From Lachnoclostridium edouardi (GTDB taxonomy: Bacteria; Bacillota; Clostridia; Lachnospirales; Lachnospiraceae), in the NCBI RefSeq assembly GCF_900240245.1, contig NZ_OESQ01000001.1:1418157-1482156 (forward strand): a stretch of 64,000 nucleotides of DNA. Direction: 5' to 3'. Of this stretch, positions 53,025 through 62,305 are shown piece by piece. The notes under the pieces were generated by a model that was not told the DNA's origin, ran no database searches, and saw nothing but the letters and a program-made list of their open reading frames with translations. The position numbers and the translations under genes were made by a program. The stretch's first letter is position 1; each line of letters opens with the position of its first letter.

Positions 53025-55266
53025 TGTTGTCTTCCTGTTCCTCCTGATACTGTTTTAACTCCCTTAACCTATTTTTTAATCCGGAATACCGCCTTTGCTC
53101 TGTTTCATTATTTACCATAGACTGAAAGGTATCTGGCAGACCTACTAAACATACGCAGGCCCTGGCCCTTGTCACTGCCGTATAGATTAAGTTTCTGGTC
53201 ATTAACATTCTGGGGCCGCTGTACATGGGAATCACTACTGCAGGATACTCGCTTCCCTGGGACTTATGAATAGTAATGGCGTAAGCCAGCTCCAGCTCCT
53301 CTAATTGCTTAAAGCTGTAATCCACCATTTTCCCCTCGTCAAACTCTACTGTCAGCTGCTCCGCAAATTTATTGATTTCCCGGATAAGGCCTACGTCCCC
53401 GTTAAATACTCCCATGCCGGCCTCTGTAGGAATGCCGTACCGGCTTCTTACTTCCCACTCTATCTGGTAATTATTTTTAATCTGCATCACCTTGTCCCCT
53501 ACGCGGAACACACAGCCTCCGGCTTCATGCTCTGCTTTTTCCGGGGAAGGCGGATTTAAATACTGCTGCAGAATTTCATTTAACCGCTCCACCCCCAGGG
53601 CCCCTTTACGCATTGGGGTCATAATCTGAATATCATAAGGCTGGGCGTTTACATATCCTGGCAGCTTTTCCTTTACAAGGGTTATCATGGCGGTGATAAT
53701 AGCGTCCGGATGGTCTCTTTTTATAAACAAAAAGTCGTTGCTCCGTTTTCCCAAAGGAATCTGTTCCCCTCCATGGATTTTGTGGGCATTTACAATAATA
53801 TCGCTTTGAGAGGCCTGGCGGAAAATCCTGGTCAGCTTTACTACGTTAAAACACCCGGAATCAATAATGTCCTTTAGCACATTTCCAGGGCCTACAGACG
53901 GCAGCTGGTTTACGTCCCCCACTAAAATCAGACGCGTTCCCACATTTACTGCTTTTAAAAGAGAATGAATGAGAAAAATGTCTACCATAGACATTTCATC
54001 AATAATAATTACGTCTGCATCCAGGGGATTTTCCTCATTTCTTTCAAATCTCATACCTGCGCTGTGGTTTTCCTCTGGCCCGCCGGTCAGCTCCAGAAGA
54101 CGGTGCACCGTTTTAGCTTCCCACCCGGTAGCCTCTGTCATCCTTTTAGCGGCTCTCCCTGTAGGCGCCGCCAGAAGAATCTCCATTCCCTCTTCCTCAA
54201 AATACTGAATCATTGTATTAATAATAGTAGTTTTTCCCGTTCCCGGTCCTCCTGTAATGACTACAAGACCGCTGTTTACAGCTTCAATAACAGCCTGAAT
54301 TTGCTGTTCATCCAGGGAAATCTGCTCTTCCTTCTGAATTCGCTTTAACCGTTTTCTGATTTCCTGCTCCGGCTGGCTGCCCTTAATATTTAAATCCATA
54401 AGCATTTTAGCAGAATTTAATTCCATATAATAATATTGGGCGCCGTAAACCAGCCTTTTTTCTTCCTCAGCCTTTACCACAATCTTCTTTTCTATCTGCA
54501 TGTCCATCAGATGCTTGTCCATAGCCTGAGGCTCCACTCCTAAAAGCTCGGCGGCTCCTGCCAAAAGCTCCTCCTCCGGCAGATATGTATGTCCGTTGTT
54601 CACTGCCTGCAGCAATGTATATAAAAGACCGCACTTAATGCGGTAATCTGAGTCTGTGAAAATTCCTACATGTCTGGCAATTTCATCTGCCATTTTAAAG
54701 CCTACTCCCGCAATGTCGTCGGCTAACTGATAAGGATTTTCCTCTATAATTCCGTAAAGCCTGGGGCCGTACTGCTGAAAAATTTTCGCAGCCAGATTCA
54801 TGGAGATTCCGTATTTCTGAAGATAGATCATGGCCTGGCGCATCTCCCTTTTTTCCTCTACCTGCTCTGAAATAGCCATGGCCATTTTTTCACTGATGCC
54901 CTTTACCTCAGATAAACGCTCCGGCTCCTCCTCCATAATTCTAAAAGTATCCGCTTTAAAATGGCGGATGATTCTGGCAGCCAAAGCCGGTCCAATCCCT
55001 TTTACCGCTCCGGAAGCCAAATATCTTTCCATGGCATAAATGTCCTCAGGCGCCTTAATTTCGTAGCTTTCTACCTGAATCTGCTCCCCATAAATAGGAT
55101 GCTCTGTTAAAGCTCCTGTGGCCTCCACCATCTCCCCTTCTGCAATAAAATGGAAGGTGCCTACCAGAATGTATTCCTCTCCCTGGGCAGCCAGGCTGAG
55201 CACTGTGTACCCGTTGTCCTCGTTGCGGTATTTTATTTTTTCTACAAATCCACAGACTGTAGCCAT
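52996..55266 (-). CDS. recD2: RecD2-type ATP-dependent DNA helicase
   Basis: This 756-residue SF1B helicase has the N-terminal extension typical of RecD2 with OB-like and helix-hairpin-helix parts (GAVKGIGPALAARIIRHFKA near residue 88; NPYQLADDIAGVGFKMADEI near 176). Helicase motifs follow: Walker A ITGGPGTGKTTIINTM near 341, DEMSMVD near 421, and the C-terminal AITIHKSQGSEYPAVVIPM and TAVTRARACVCLVG. It acts alone, not in RecBCD, in repair and replication-fork maintenance. GGAGGAAGGGCA precedes the ATG. Confidence 0.95.
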   Translation of the reverse strand: MATVCGFVEKIKYRNEDNGYTVLSLAAQGEEYILVGTFHFIAEGEMVEATGALTEHPIYGEQIQVESYEIKAPEDIYAMERYLASGAVKGIGPALAARIIRHFKADTFRIMEEEPERLSEVKGISEKMAMAISEQVEEKREMRQAMIYLQKYGISMNLAAKIFQQYGPRLYGIIEENPYQLADDIAGVGFKMADEIARHVGIFTDSDYRIKCGLLYTLLQAVNNGHTYLPEEELLAGAAELLGVEPQAMDKHLMDMQIEKKIVVKAEEEKRLVYGAQYYYMELNSAKMLMDLNIKGSQPEQEIRKRLKRIQKEEQISLDEQQIQAVIEAVNSGLVVITGGPGTGKTTIINTMIQYFEEEGMEILLAAPTGRAAKRMTEATGWEAKTVHRLLELTGGPEENHSAGMRFERNEENPLDADVIIIDEMSMVDIFLIHSLLKAVNVGTRLILVGDVNQLPSVGPGNVLKDIIDSGCFNVVKLTRIFRQASQSDIIVNAHKIHGGEQIPLGKRSNDFLFIKRDHPDAIITAMITLVKEKLPGYVNAQPYDIQIMTPMRKGALGVERLNEILQQYLNPPSPEKAEHEAGGCVFRVGDKVMQIKNNYQIEWEVRSRYGIPTEAGMGVFNGDVGLIREINKFAEQLTVEFDEGKMVDYSFKQLEELELAYAITIHKSQGSEYPAVVIPMYSGPRMLMTRNLIYTAVTRARACVCLVGLPDTFQSMVNNETEQRRYSGLKNRLRELKQYQEEQEDNSDFYEKAIL

Positions 55267-55316
55267 TGCCCTTCCTCCATTTTATTTTATACTGGTTCTA
55301 TGGCTGAAATAAAGGA

Positions 55317-55368
55317 GGGAACCCTGCAAAACGCCGTTTTTTTGCATACAGCGCTTTGCAGCATTCCC
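55317..55368 (-). terminator. mreB-like gene terminator
   Basis: GGGAA plus TGCAAAACGC and GCGCTTTGCA plus TTCCC form a long imperfect stem (55317-55368). The minus strand continues TCCTTTATTTC. Confidence 0.6.
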
Positions 55369-55374
55369 TGTCCA

Positions 55375-56382
55375 TTAATATTCCTGCTGTTTTCCGTCTC
55401 CGCCGTGAGTGAACTCAATGAACTTGCCTGTCCCAATAGCCACGGCCGTTAAAGGCTCCTCTGCAATCATTGTTGTGATGCCTGTCTTTTCTTCAATCAG
55501 AGAATCTAAACCGCTTAAAAGAGCACCGCCGCCTGTAAGCACAATTCCTCTGTCAAAAATATCGGCAGCCAGCTCTGGTGGAGTTCTCTCCAATACATTG
55601 TGAACAGCGTCCACAATCTGTAAAGCCGGTTCTCTTAAAGCTTCCAAGGTTTCATCAGATGTAACTACTATGGTTTTTGGTAAACCTGTTACCAGGTTTC
55701 GCCCTCTTACCTCCATAGTGAGAACTTCCGGCCTTTTATACGCAGCTCCAATATTAATCTTAATCTCCTCAGCTGTTCTTTCACCGATCAGCAGATTATG
55801 TTTTTTTCTCATGTGGCGGACAATCGCCTCGTCAAAATCGTCTCCCGCTACCTTAATGGAAGTGCTGACAACAGTTCCTCCCAGGGAAATTACGGCTATA
55901 TCTGCTGTACCGCCTCCAATATCCACGATCATGTTTCCGCAGGCCTTGGAAATATCAATGCCAGCTCCAATAGCAGCCGCTACCGGCTCCTCAATAATTG
56001 TAACCTCTCTGGCTCCAGCCTGATATGTGGCGTCCTCCACTGCCTTTCTCTCTACCTCTGTAGCCCCGCTGGGGATACAAACGCTGATTCTGGGCTTGCG
56101 GAGAGTCCTTTTTCCCACTGCCTTTGTAATAAAATACTTCAGCATCTTTTCTGTCACTGTATAATCTGAAATAACACCCTGACGCAGCGGTCTGACTGCC
56201 ACAATATTTCCCGGTGTTCTTCCTATCATAAGTCTGGCTTCTTCTCCAATAGCCATAATTTTATTAGTATCGCGGTCTATTGCCACTACGGAAGGTTCCT
56301 TTAACACAACGCCTTTTCCTTTAATATAGACAAGGATACTGGCTGTTCCCAAATCAATTCCAATGTCGTTGGACATCATCAT
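55375..56382 (-). CDS. mreB: Rod shape-determining actin homolog, MreB/Mbl family
   Basis: This 335-residue actin-fold protein has phosphate loops IGIDLGTASILVYIKGKG and MIVDIGGGTADIAVISLGGT, the adenosine motif VLTGGGALLSGLDSLIEE and an intact hydrophobic core. It forms membrane filaments that guide lateral wall synthesis. AGGAGG lies 11 bases before the first of three ATGs used here as start; a longer frame has no support. No mreC or mreD is adjacent, so it may be the Mbl-type second copy. Its upstream region carries an unusual series of palindromes. Confidence 0.93.
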   Translation of the reverse strand: MMMSNDIGIDLGTASILVYIKGKGVVLKEPSVVAIDRDTNKIMAIGEEARLMIGRTPGNIVAVRPLRQGVISDYTVTEKMLKYFITKAVGKRTLRKPRISVCIPSGATEVERKAVEDATYQAGAREVTIIEEPVAAAIGAGIDISKACGNMIVDIGGGTADIAVISLGGTVVSTSIKVAGDDFDEAIVRHMRKKHNLLIGERTAEEIKINIGAAYKRPEVLTMEVRGRNLVTGLPKTIVVTSDETLEALREPALQIVDAVHNVLERTPPELAADIFDRGIVLTGGGALLSGLDSLIEEKTGITTMIAEEPLTAVAIGTGKFIEFTHGGDGKQQEY

Positions 56383-56488
56383 ATTTCCTATTTCCTCCTG
56401 TCTGTTGCTGCTTCTTATTATATACAATCTCAATCTCTTTTTAAAGGGTTTTTTTATTTTTTATTATGTTTATGATTTTTTTATGAAT

Positions 56489-56621
56489 GTGACACATTCC
56501 TGTCACAATTTCCCTATATACTCTAAATATGTTATCCAAGAGGATAACAAGCCTTTGTTTCAAGTAATAACTTGAAATCAGAAAGCTTTTTCATACTCAT
56601 ACCGGACGGGTGACCGTCCGG
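56489..56621. repeat. Series of four perfect palindromes upstream of the mreB-like gene
   Basis: The pairs are GTGACA/TGTCAC (56489-56506), GTTATCC/GGATAAC (56531-56548), TTTCAAGT/ACTTGAAA (56558-56577) and CCGGACGG/CCGTCCGG (56602-56621). Each has a 4-6 base loop and none is followed by a clear T tract on the minus strand. They fill the 300-bp space between the ABC-F and mreB-like genes. They may be operators or leader hairpins; nothing in the sequence decides which. Confidence 0.5.
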
Positions 56622-56674
56622 CCCCCCTATAACATTTTCTTATTTATATACCTACCATTCCCAATAACAGAAAG

Positions 56675-56704
56675 ACACTCGCGTCTCCCCCAGACAGCGG
56701 GTGT
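56675..56704 (-). terminator. Terminator of the ABC-F gene
   Basis: ACACTCGC (56675-56682) and GCGGGTGT (56697-56704) pair with one mismatch around AGAC/GTCT; the minus strand then reads CTTTCTG, a weak T-rich tail. Confidence 0.5.
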
Positions 56705-56737
56705 TTTTCTGTTTAAAAATCCAGAAATCCAGTCCGG

Positions 56738-58291
56738 TTACAGCTTTAAGCTCCACTGGCTGCAGTCCCACACCTCAGTTGCAATATCCTCATAAAACTC
56801 CGGCTCATGGCAGATCAAAAGAATACTTCCCTTATACGCTTTTAAAGCTCTTTTCAGTTCTTCTTTAGCGTCCACGTCCAAATGGTTGGTAGGCTCGTCT
56901 AAAAGCAGCACATTTGTCTCCCTGTTAATCAATTTGCACAGGCGCACCTTTGCCTGCTCGCCTCCGCTGAGAACCCTTACCTGGCTTTCAATATGCTTTG
57001 TTGTCAGACCGCACTTGGCCAGGGCGGACCGCACCTGATATTGAGTATACGAAGGGAACTCCTTCCATATTTCTTCTATACATGTGGTAGTATTTCCCGG
57101 AGCCATTTCCTGCTCAAAATATCCTGGATATAAGTAATCTCCCAGCTCTGCTTTTCCATCCAGGGGAGGAATCAGGCCTAAAATGCTTTTCAGCAAAGTG
57201 GTTTTTCCAATTCCGTTGGCTCCCCGAAGCACAATCTTGCTCCCCCGCTCCATAGAAAGATTTAAGGGCTTTGACAAAGGCTCGTCATATCCAATAACAA
57301 GATCTTTTGTCTCAAATATATATTTTCCCGCCGCCCTGGCCTCCATAAAATGAAACTCCGGCTTTGGCTTTTCTCTGGCCAGCTCAATAACCTCCATTTT
57401 ATCCAGCTTTTTCTGGCGGGACATAGCCATGTTCCTGGTAGATACCCGGGCTTTATTTCTGGCTACAAAATCCTCCAGCTGCGCAATTTCCTGCTGCTGT
57501 CTGCGGTAAGCCGCCTCCAGCTGAGTTTTCTTTACCTCATATACCTCCTGGAACTTATAATAATCTCCCACATAACGGTCCAGCTTCTGATTTTCCATGT
57601 GATAAATCAAATTGACCACACTGTTTAAAAACGGGATATCATGGGAAATAAGAATAAATGCATTTTCATATTCCTGAAGATATCTTTTCAGCCACTCAAT
57701 ATGCTCTGCGTCCAAATAGTTGGTAGGCTCGTCTAAAAGAAGAATATCCGGTTTTTCCAAAAGCAGCTTGCCCATAAGCACCTTTGTCCTCTGCCCTCCA
57801 GACAGCTGGGAAACATCCTTGTCCAGGCCGATGTCGTTTAACCCTAAGGCTCTGGCTACCTCCTCCACCTTAGAATCTATAATATAAAAATCATGGGCCA
57901 TAAGCAGATCCTGAATAGTTCCCAGCTCTTCCATCATGGAGGTCATTTCTTCTTCTGAGGCCTCCCCCATTTTGTCACAGATTTCATTCATCTGCGCTTC
58001 CATTTCAAACAAAAATTCAAATGCGTTTTTTAGTACGTCTCTGATAGTCATTCCCTTTTCCAGCGCTGCGTGCTGGTCCAGATAACCTACACGTACATTT
58101 TTAGACCATTCTACTTTTCCCTCGTCAGGCATCAGCTTATCTGTAATAATGCTCATAAAAGTAGATTTTCCCTCTCCGTTTGCTCCAACAAGCCCAATGT
58201 GCTCTCCCTTTAACAGTCTAAAAGACACATCCTGAAAAATAGCCCTGTCGCCAAACCCATGGCTCAGGTGCTCTACATTTAAAATACTCAT
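56738..58291 (-). CDS. ABC-F family ATPase (ribosome-associated)
   Basis: This 517-residue protein has two ABC cassettes and no membrane segments. The first has Walker A GANGEGKSTFMSII near residue 36 and signature QLSGGQRTKVLMG; the second has GANGIGKTTLLKSI near 354 and VLSGGEQAKVRLCK. They are joined by a basic linker (about 245-320) that in this family reaches the ribosomal E/P site. It resembles YbiT-type members rather than antibiotic-resistance forms, though a resistance role cannot be excluded from sequence. Confidence 0.93.
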   Translation of the reverse strand: MSILNVEHLSHGFGDRAIFQDVSFRLLKGEHIGLVGANGEGKSTFMSIITDKLMPDEGKVEWSKNVRVGYLDQHAALEKGMTIRDVLKNAFEFLFEMEAQMNEICDKMGEASEEEMTSMMEELGTIQDLLMAHDFYIIDSKVEEVARALGLNDIGLDKDVSQLSGGQRTKVLMGKLLLEKPDILLLDEPTNYLDAEHIEWLKRYLQEYENAFILISHDIPFLNSVVNLIYHMENQKLDRYVGDYYKFQEVYEVKKTQLEAAYRRQQQEIAQLEDFVARNKARVSTRNMAMSRQKKLDKMEVIELAREKPKPEFHFMEARAAGKYIFETKDLVIGYDEPLSKPLNLSMERGSKIVLRGANGIGKTTLLKSILGLIPPLDGKAELGDYLYPGYFEQEMAPGNTTTCIEEIWKEFPSYTQYQVRSALAKCGLTTKHIESQVRVLSGGEQAKVRLCKLINRETNVLLLDEPTNHLDVDAKEELKRALKAYKGSILLICHEPEFYEDIATEVWDCSQWSLKL

Positions 58292-58326
58292 ATATAAACT
58301 CCTTTATTTTCCAGCTAATTATACTG

Positions 58327-58347
58327 TCAGTGTAAAAGGGACACTGA
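58327..58347. promoter_or_regulatory. Inverted repeat in the ABC-F/CmpB divergent region
   Basis: TCAGTGT-N7-ACACTGA is a perfect 7-bp inverted repeat 36 bp upstream of the ABC-F start. TATAAT boxes lie near it on the minus strand and in an extended -10 (TGGTATAAT, 58401-58409) on the plus strand. It may be an operator for the ABC-F gene. Confidence 0.35.
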
Positions 58348-58483
58348 TGGTAATCATTCTACATGACAATGAGAATTAAAGCAAGTAAATGTAAAATATG
58401 TGGTATAATAGGAATACTTGGCCAGATTTCCCACCAGCCTTGTAAGAATACTATAGATAACGACTTACAGAAAGGACTTGCTT

Positions 58484-59293
58484 ATGTATCATTATTCTTT
58501 TCTCCAATGGCTTGCATTTTTTTACATTTATTCATTTTTCGGCTGGATATTTGAATCTTCTTATGTGTCTGTCAAAAACCGCCGTCTGGTAAACAGAGGC
58601 TTTCTCAGACTGCCTCTTCTGCCCCTTTACGGCACAGGCGCCGTTATGATGCTGTGGGTTTCCCTGCCTGTGCAGAACCATCTTTTTCTGGTGTATATTT
58701 CCGGAGTTATTGCAGCTACAATTTTAGAGTATATTACAGGCTGTGTGATGGAACATTTATTTAAAATTAAATATTGGGATTACAGTGACCAGCGCTTTCA
58801 ATATAAAGGCTATATATGCCTAAGCTCCTCTATTGCCTGGGGTTTTTTAACAATTCTGCTTACAGAAATCCTGCATCGTCCTGTTTCAGACCTGGTGCTT
58901 CACCTGACTCTTCCGGAGCTGACTGCCGGAGTATGTATAATCAGTGTTTTCTTTGTCTGCGATACCTTCCAGTCAGTCCGGGAGGCCTTAAAGCTGGGAC
59001 AGACTTTGGAGTCTTTAACGCAGCTTAAAACAGAGCTGGAAGAGCTTCAGGTTCAGTTAGCTCTCCTCAAGGCTGAAACAACCGCCAAATTATCTCAGGC
59101 CAAGGAAGACCGTATGGAAGATTTGAATCTGCGCATTCAGCATCTTACAAATAAGCGAAGGGAATTTACGTCTCATATCAGCTTTTATCACCGCGGTCTT
59201 TTAAAAGGAAATCCTTCTGCCGTGTCCAAACGTTTTAATGCGGCATTGTTGGAGCTAAAAGATTTTGCAGCAAAGCGCAGAACCCCTAAATAG
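58484..59293 (+). CDS. Putative ABC-transporter type IV membrane protein (CmpB family)
   Basis: This protein of about 269 residues has five to six hydrophobic segments in the first 160 residues. The segment FFGWIFESSYVSVKNRRLVN and RGFLRLPLLPLYGTGA, with ITGCVMEHLFKIKYWDYSDQ further on, mark the PF06541 (CmpB-like, formerly DUF1113) family. A coiled-coil-like tail (ESLTQLKTELEELQVQLALL) follows. The function is not known. The ATG with AAAGGA upstream is preferred over a TTG two codons earlier. It is divergent from the ABC-F gene. Confidence 0.85.
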   Translation: MYHYSFLQWLAFFYIYSFFGWIFESSYVSVKNRRLVNRGFLRLPLLPLYGTGAVMMLWVSLPVQNHLFLVYISGVIAATILEYITGCVMEHLFKIKYWDYSDQRFQYKGYICLSSSIAWGFLTILLTEILHRPVSDLVLHLTLPELTAGVCIISVFFVCDTFQSVREALKLGQTLESLTQLKTELEELQVQLALLKAETTAKLSQAKEDRMEDLNLRIQHLTNKRREFTSHISFYHRGLLKGNPSAVSKRFNAALLELKDFAAKRRTPK

Positions 59294-59307
59294 GGGAACT
59301 GCGCTTT
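59272..59307. terminator. Bidirectional terminator between the CmpB-like and M56 genes
   Basis: AAAGCGCAG (59272-59280) pairs with CTGCGCTTT (59299-59307), with an inner CCCC/GGGG stem that contains the stop codon of the plus-strand gene. T-rich sequence follows on the plus strand. Confidence 0.8.
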
Positions 59308-59315
59308 ACGTTTTG

Positions 59316-61736
59316 TTATTCTCCGGCCTTCAGCCGCTCTTTTACGTGCTCTGTACTATCCAGTTTATACGAAGCCTTTACCATTTCCTCCTGCTCTGTA
59401 TACCTGGTATCTGATTTTACTATTTCTATCTGAAGATTTCCGTTTCCGTCATTGTAAGCCTTCAGACATTCATATTCTTTCGCAGAGTAGGGATCTTTGC
59501 TGAAAATCACCGTTTCATTTCCCTCCTCCAATCTGGCGTATCTGATTTCTGGCTCTGTGCTCATAAAGTAAAAGGTGCCGTCGTAAACAGTCAGCAGACT
59601 TCCGTCAATATCTCCGATTTTCTCTATTGTTCTTAAATCCGGGGTGGCCCTGTAAATGGGGCGCGGGAATTCTCCTGCGTTTGTCCATCCCTCAAAATAT
59701 ACATATCCATTGTCTGTACACAGCTGGTGGAACACACCATAAGGCATTCTGTCCTCCCCTGCTGTCTGGCGGTCGCTGCCGTCCAGGTTAATGCTAATTA
59801 GTCTGGAGTCTTTCATAGCCTGAGCGCTGTCGTCCTTCATTCCAGGATAAATCAGCCGTCCCCCGGCTAAAGCCACCCGAAAGGTCTGATCTGAAGCTTC
59901 TGGCCCTTGTGTGCTGCCTGCCACTAAGGTATCTAACACCTCCACACTTCCATTACCTGTTGTTCTTATTATTTCTTTTCTTAAAGGCCCCCCGCCATCT
60001 CCTGTTTTTTCTTCATGGATTCTCAGGAAATAATCATATCCCTGATAGGTAAATAAAAACTCTCTTACATCTTCCTGATACTCTGTCTCCTGTCCGTCTC
60101 CGTGAAACAAATAGGCCTGAGTCATACTGTGGGTTTCTAGGTCTACATCTGAGAACCACAAATCCAGCGCCCTGTTTCCATATGCCGCCAGCACTCCCAA
60201 ATGCTCTCCTTCCATTAAATACACTCCGTAATCATAAGGCATCCCCTTTTCCTTTGTCTCTTCATTTTCCAGGATCTGAAACCGTTTGTCCGGACCTACT
60301 GACTCAGGCTCAGGCAGCGCATTCATCAAATCTATAAAGTCCTCTCCCTGCCAAAGCTGTTTTGTATCGTAATCATAGTAGTAGGGCTCCCCTTCCCAGC
60401 CAGTATCTGTTTTATTTCCTATAAAGATTCCTGTGCTGCCGGCGATTACCCTGGTACTTTTTCCGTCCCCCATATAGTCAGAATCCACCTTCTTCATATC
60501 TATAGAATGGGCTTCCTGCCATTTTCCGTTTTGCTTCTCATACACAAAAATTCCCCATGGACCGTGAAATACCATTTGTCCCTGAACCTGGGAAACATAA
60601 TCTAAGGAAACGTCTCTTTCTGTTTGATTCATTGTCACATTAGCCAGGTCAGCTCTGTCTACAGGGCTGTATTCTACAGACTGATCATCATCTGAAATTT
60701 TTCCTGCCAAAAATATAGAAGTTGGGCCGTCGGCTCCTCCTATAATGGAAATAGCCTGGGAATTTTCTTCTGCTGCAGTGCCTTCTGGATTTGTCAGCAA
60801 TGTGCACCCTGCCAGGCCTAAAAGTATAAAAGCTCCTGACGTAATTCCCGCAGCCGGTTTTTTATATTTCAGAATATTTTTAATTCTGGATTTTGTATGG
60901 CTTTCCCCAAAAGCCAGGGATAAAAGCCCGCTGCTTTTCTCCGCAAACCGCAGCAATGTTTCCGAATATTCCTTTTTTCTGTCTTTCCCCAATTCTTTTA
61001 CCACCCTTTCATCGCATGACATTTCCATGTCCTTACACATGAAATAGTAAGATACCCATATTACCGGATTAAACCAATGTATTGTCAGGGCTATAAATCC
61101 TGCTATCTTAAATAAATAATCTTTTCTTCTGATATGCACCCTTTCATGGGCCAGCACATATATTTTTTCTTCTTCCTCCAGTCCCTCAGGAAGGTAAATC
61201 CTGGGCTTAAATATACCTGCCACCAAAGGGGAGGCTATATAAGGAGAAATATAAACATTTTCATCTTCCCCTGAAACCTTCACTGCTGTAGACAGCTTTT
61301 TCATTAATCTTCTGTAGCTGATAAACTGGCCTCCGAAAAATAAGATTACTCCCACGGCCCAAATTACTTTTCCTACCTCCAGCCATATCTGCAAAGGGGA
61401 AGCCGAAGTTTCCGGTTTTATTGAGGCAGTTTGCTCCAGCATGTGATTTACAGGCTGATCCAGAAAGAAAATTCCGGATTTCACCTCAGGCACCGCCTCA
61501 TATATCATCTCCTGCTTTACCGGCTCCGGATTTACAGGAAGCAGGCTGAAGGGCGATTCTAAAGTAAAGGGGCAGAACAAGCGAAACAGCACAAGGCTCC
61601 ACAGGGCATACGCATATATTTTAGGCATCCCTTTCATAACCAGTCTGAGAAGCCATACAGCCAGGGCCACGCAGCCTCCTGTAAAGCTAAGATTTAAAAG
61701 GACGATCATCCAGTTCCCCTCAAATATCCAAGTCAT
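59316..61736 (-). CDS. BlaR1/MecR1-like M56 metallopeptidase with large C-terminal sensor region
   Basis: This 806-residue protein has four membrane segments in the first 310 residues, the cytoplasmic zinc motif HERVH (residues 197-201) and the later EMSCDE (about 238-243) of M56 peptidases. A hydrophobic segment ends in Cys 311. The extracellular part (about 315-800) is not a penicillin-binding domain; it looks like repeated beta strands with a short SIIGGADGPTSIF motif at 330-342. In the BlaR1 model, signal binding outside triggers cleavage of the BlaI repressor. The start overlaps the blaI-like stop by 4 bp. The signal is unknown. Confidence 0.88.
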   Translation of the reverse strand: MTWIFEGNWMIVLLNLSFTGGCVALAVWLLRLVMKGMPKIYAYALWSLVLFRLFCPFTLESPFSLLPVNPEPVKQEMIYEAVPEVKSGIFFLDQPVNHMLEQTASIKPETSASPLQIWLEVGKVIWAVGVILFFGGQFISYRRLMKKLSTAVKVSGEDENVYISPYIASPLVAGIFKPRIYLPEGLEEEEKIYVLAHERVHIRRKDYLFKIAGFIALTIHWFNPVIWVSYYFMCKDMEMSCDERVVKELGKDRKKEYSETLLRFAEKSSGLLSLAFGESHTKSRIKNILKYKKPAAGITSGAFILLGLAGCTLLTNPEGTAAEENSQAISIIGGADGPTSIFLAGKISDDDQSVEYSPVDRADLANVTMNQTERDVSLDYVSQVQGQMVFHGPWGIFVYEKQNGKWQEAHSIDMKKVDSDYMGDGKSTRVIAGSTGIFIGNKTDTGWEGEPYYYDYDTKQLWQGEDFIDLMNALPEPESVGPDKRFQILENEETKEKGMPYDYGVYLMEGEHLGVLAAYGNRALDLWFSDVDLETHSMTQAYLFHGDGQETEYQEDVREFLFTYQGYDYFLRIHEEKTGDGGGPLRKEIIRTTGNGSVEVLDTLVAGSTQGPEASDQTFRVALAGGRLIYPGMKDDSAQAMKDSRLISINLDGSDRQTAGEDRMPYGVFHQLCTDNGYVYFEGWTNAGEFPRPIYRATPDLRTIEKIGDIDGSLLTVYDGTFYFMSTEPEIRYARLEEGNETVIFSKDPYSAKEYECLKAYNDGNGNLQIEIVKSDTRYTEQEEMVKASYKLDSTEHVKERLKAGE

Positions 61737-62092
61737 TCCTCCACCTCCTCTATCATTTTTTTAATTTCCTCCGCCTCTTTTTTAGACAGCTTTCTGTCCT
61801 TGAGAAATAAAGTAAGGAACGCAGGCAGTGAACCTCCAAAGCTTTTATCCAACAAAACCTGACTTTCGTATCTTTGTACCTGCTCCCTGGCAATTAAAGC
61901 CTGAACTACTGCGTGATCATTTTCCACAAAACCTCTTTCCACCAATTTTTTAAGCACTGTATAGCATGTAGACTTTTTCCATCCTAGCTCCTGGAAAGCT
62001 TTTTTGGCAAGATCCATAGACCGCACCGGCTCCATATCCCAAATTAATTCCATAAAACGATACTCTGCATCAAATAATCTTAATTCTTCCAT
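61733..62092 (-). CDS. BlaI/MecI family transcriptional repressor
   Basis: This 119-residue repressor has a winged helix (DAEYRFMELIWDMEPVRSMD; KKSTCYTVLKKLVERGFVEN) and a C-terminal dimerisation helix. Its length and motif match BlaI. It is co-transcribed with the M56 gene, which probably inactivates it by proteolysis. Twin operator-like sites lie in its promoter, suggesting autoregulation. No beta-lactamase is adjacent, so the targets are elsewhere. Confidence 0.93.
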   Translation of the reverse strand: MEELRLFDAEYRFMELIWDMEPVRSMDLAKKAFQELGWKKSTCYTVLKKLVERGFVENDHAVVQALIAREQVQRYESQVLLDKSFGGSLPAFLTLFLKDRKLSKKEAEEIKKMIEEVEE

Positions 62093-62119
62093 ATTATCAC
62101 TCCCCCGTGAAAGGATATT

Positions 62120-62179
62120 GGTCTATTAAAATAGTCCTACTTTTATTATCAGTCTATCACAGTAGTCCTGAAAAAGCAA
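62120..62179 (-). promoter_or_regulatory. blaI promoter with twin operators
   Basis: Two sites of the form GTCTA-N6-TAGTC (62121-62136 and 62152-62167) lie 31 bp apart, about three helical turns. The second overlaps the -10 TAGACT (62151-62156) of a promoter with TTGCTT (62174-62179) at 17 bp on the minus strand. This is a layout suited to BlaI repression. Confidence 0.6.
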
Positions 62180-62211
62180 TAGCTTCGCCCTCTCAAACTT
62201 TAAAATTTCTG

Positions 62212-62240
62212 TTGACAAATATGTTTTTCTTGCATATTAT
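62212..62240 (+). promoter_or_regulatory. Promoter of the ROK gene
   Basis: Consensus TTGACA (62212-62217) and TATTAT (62235-62240) are 17 bp apart on the plus strand. The AT-rich stretch 62241-62285 with repeated TTATAA-like units may be an operator. Confidence 0.7.
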
Positions 62241-62305
62241 ATTTTTATAATAGTTATAATAATTATAAAAATAATAAATTTTATAAAATCAGATTGGAGA
62301 AATTT

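Noticed and set aside
55670..56023. 117-codon plus-strand frame opposite the mreB-like gene
   Set aside because: It is antisense to conserved actin-fold coding sequence, with no start signal or recognisable domain.
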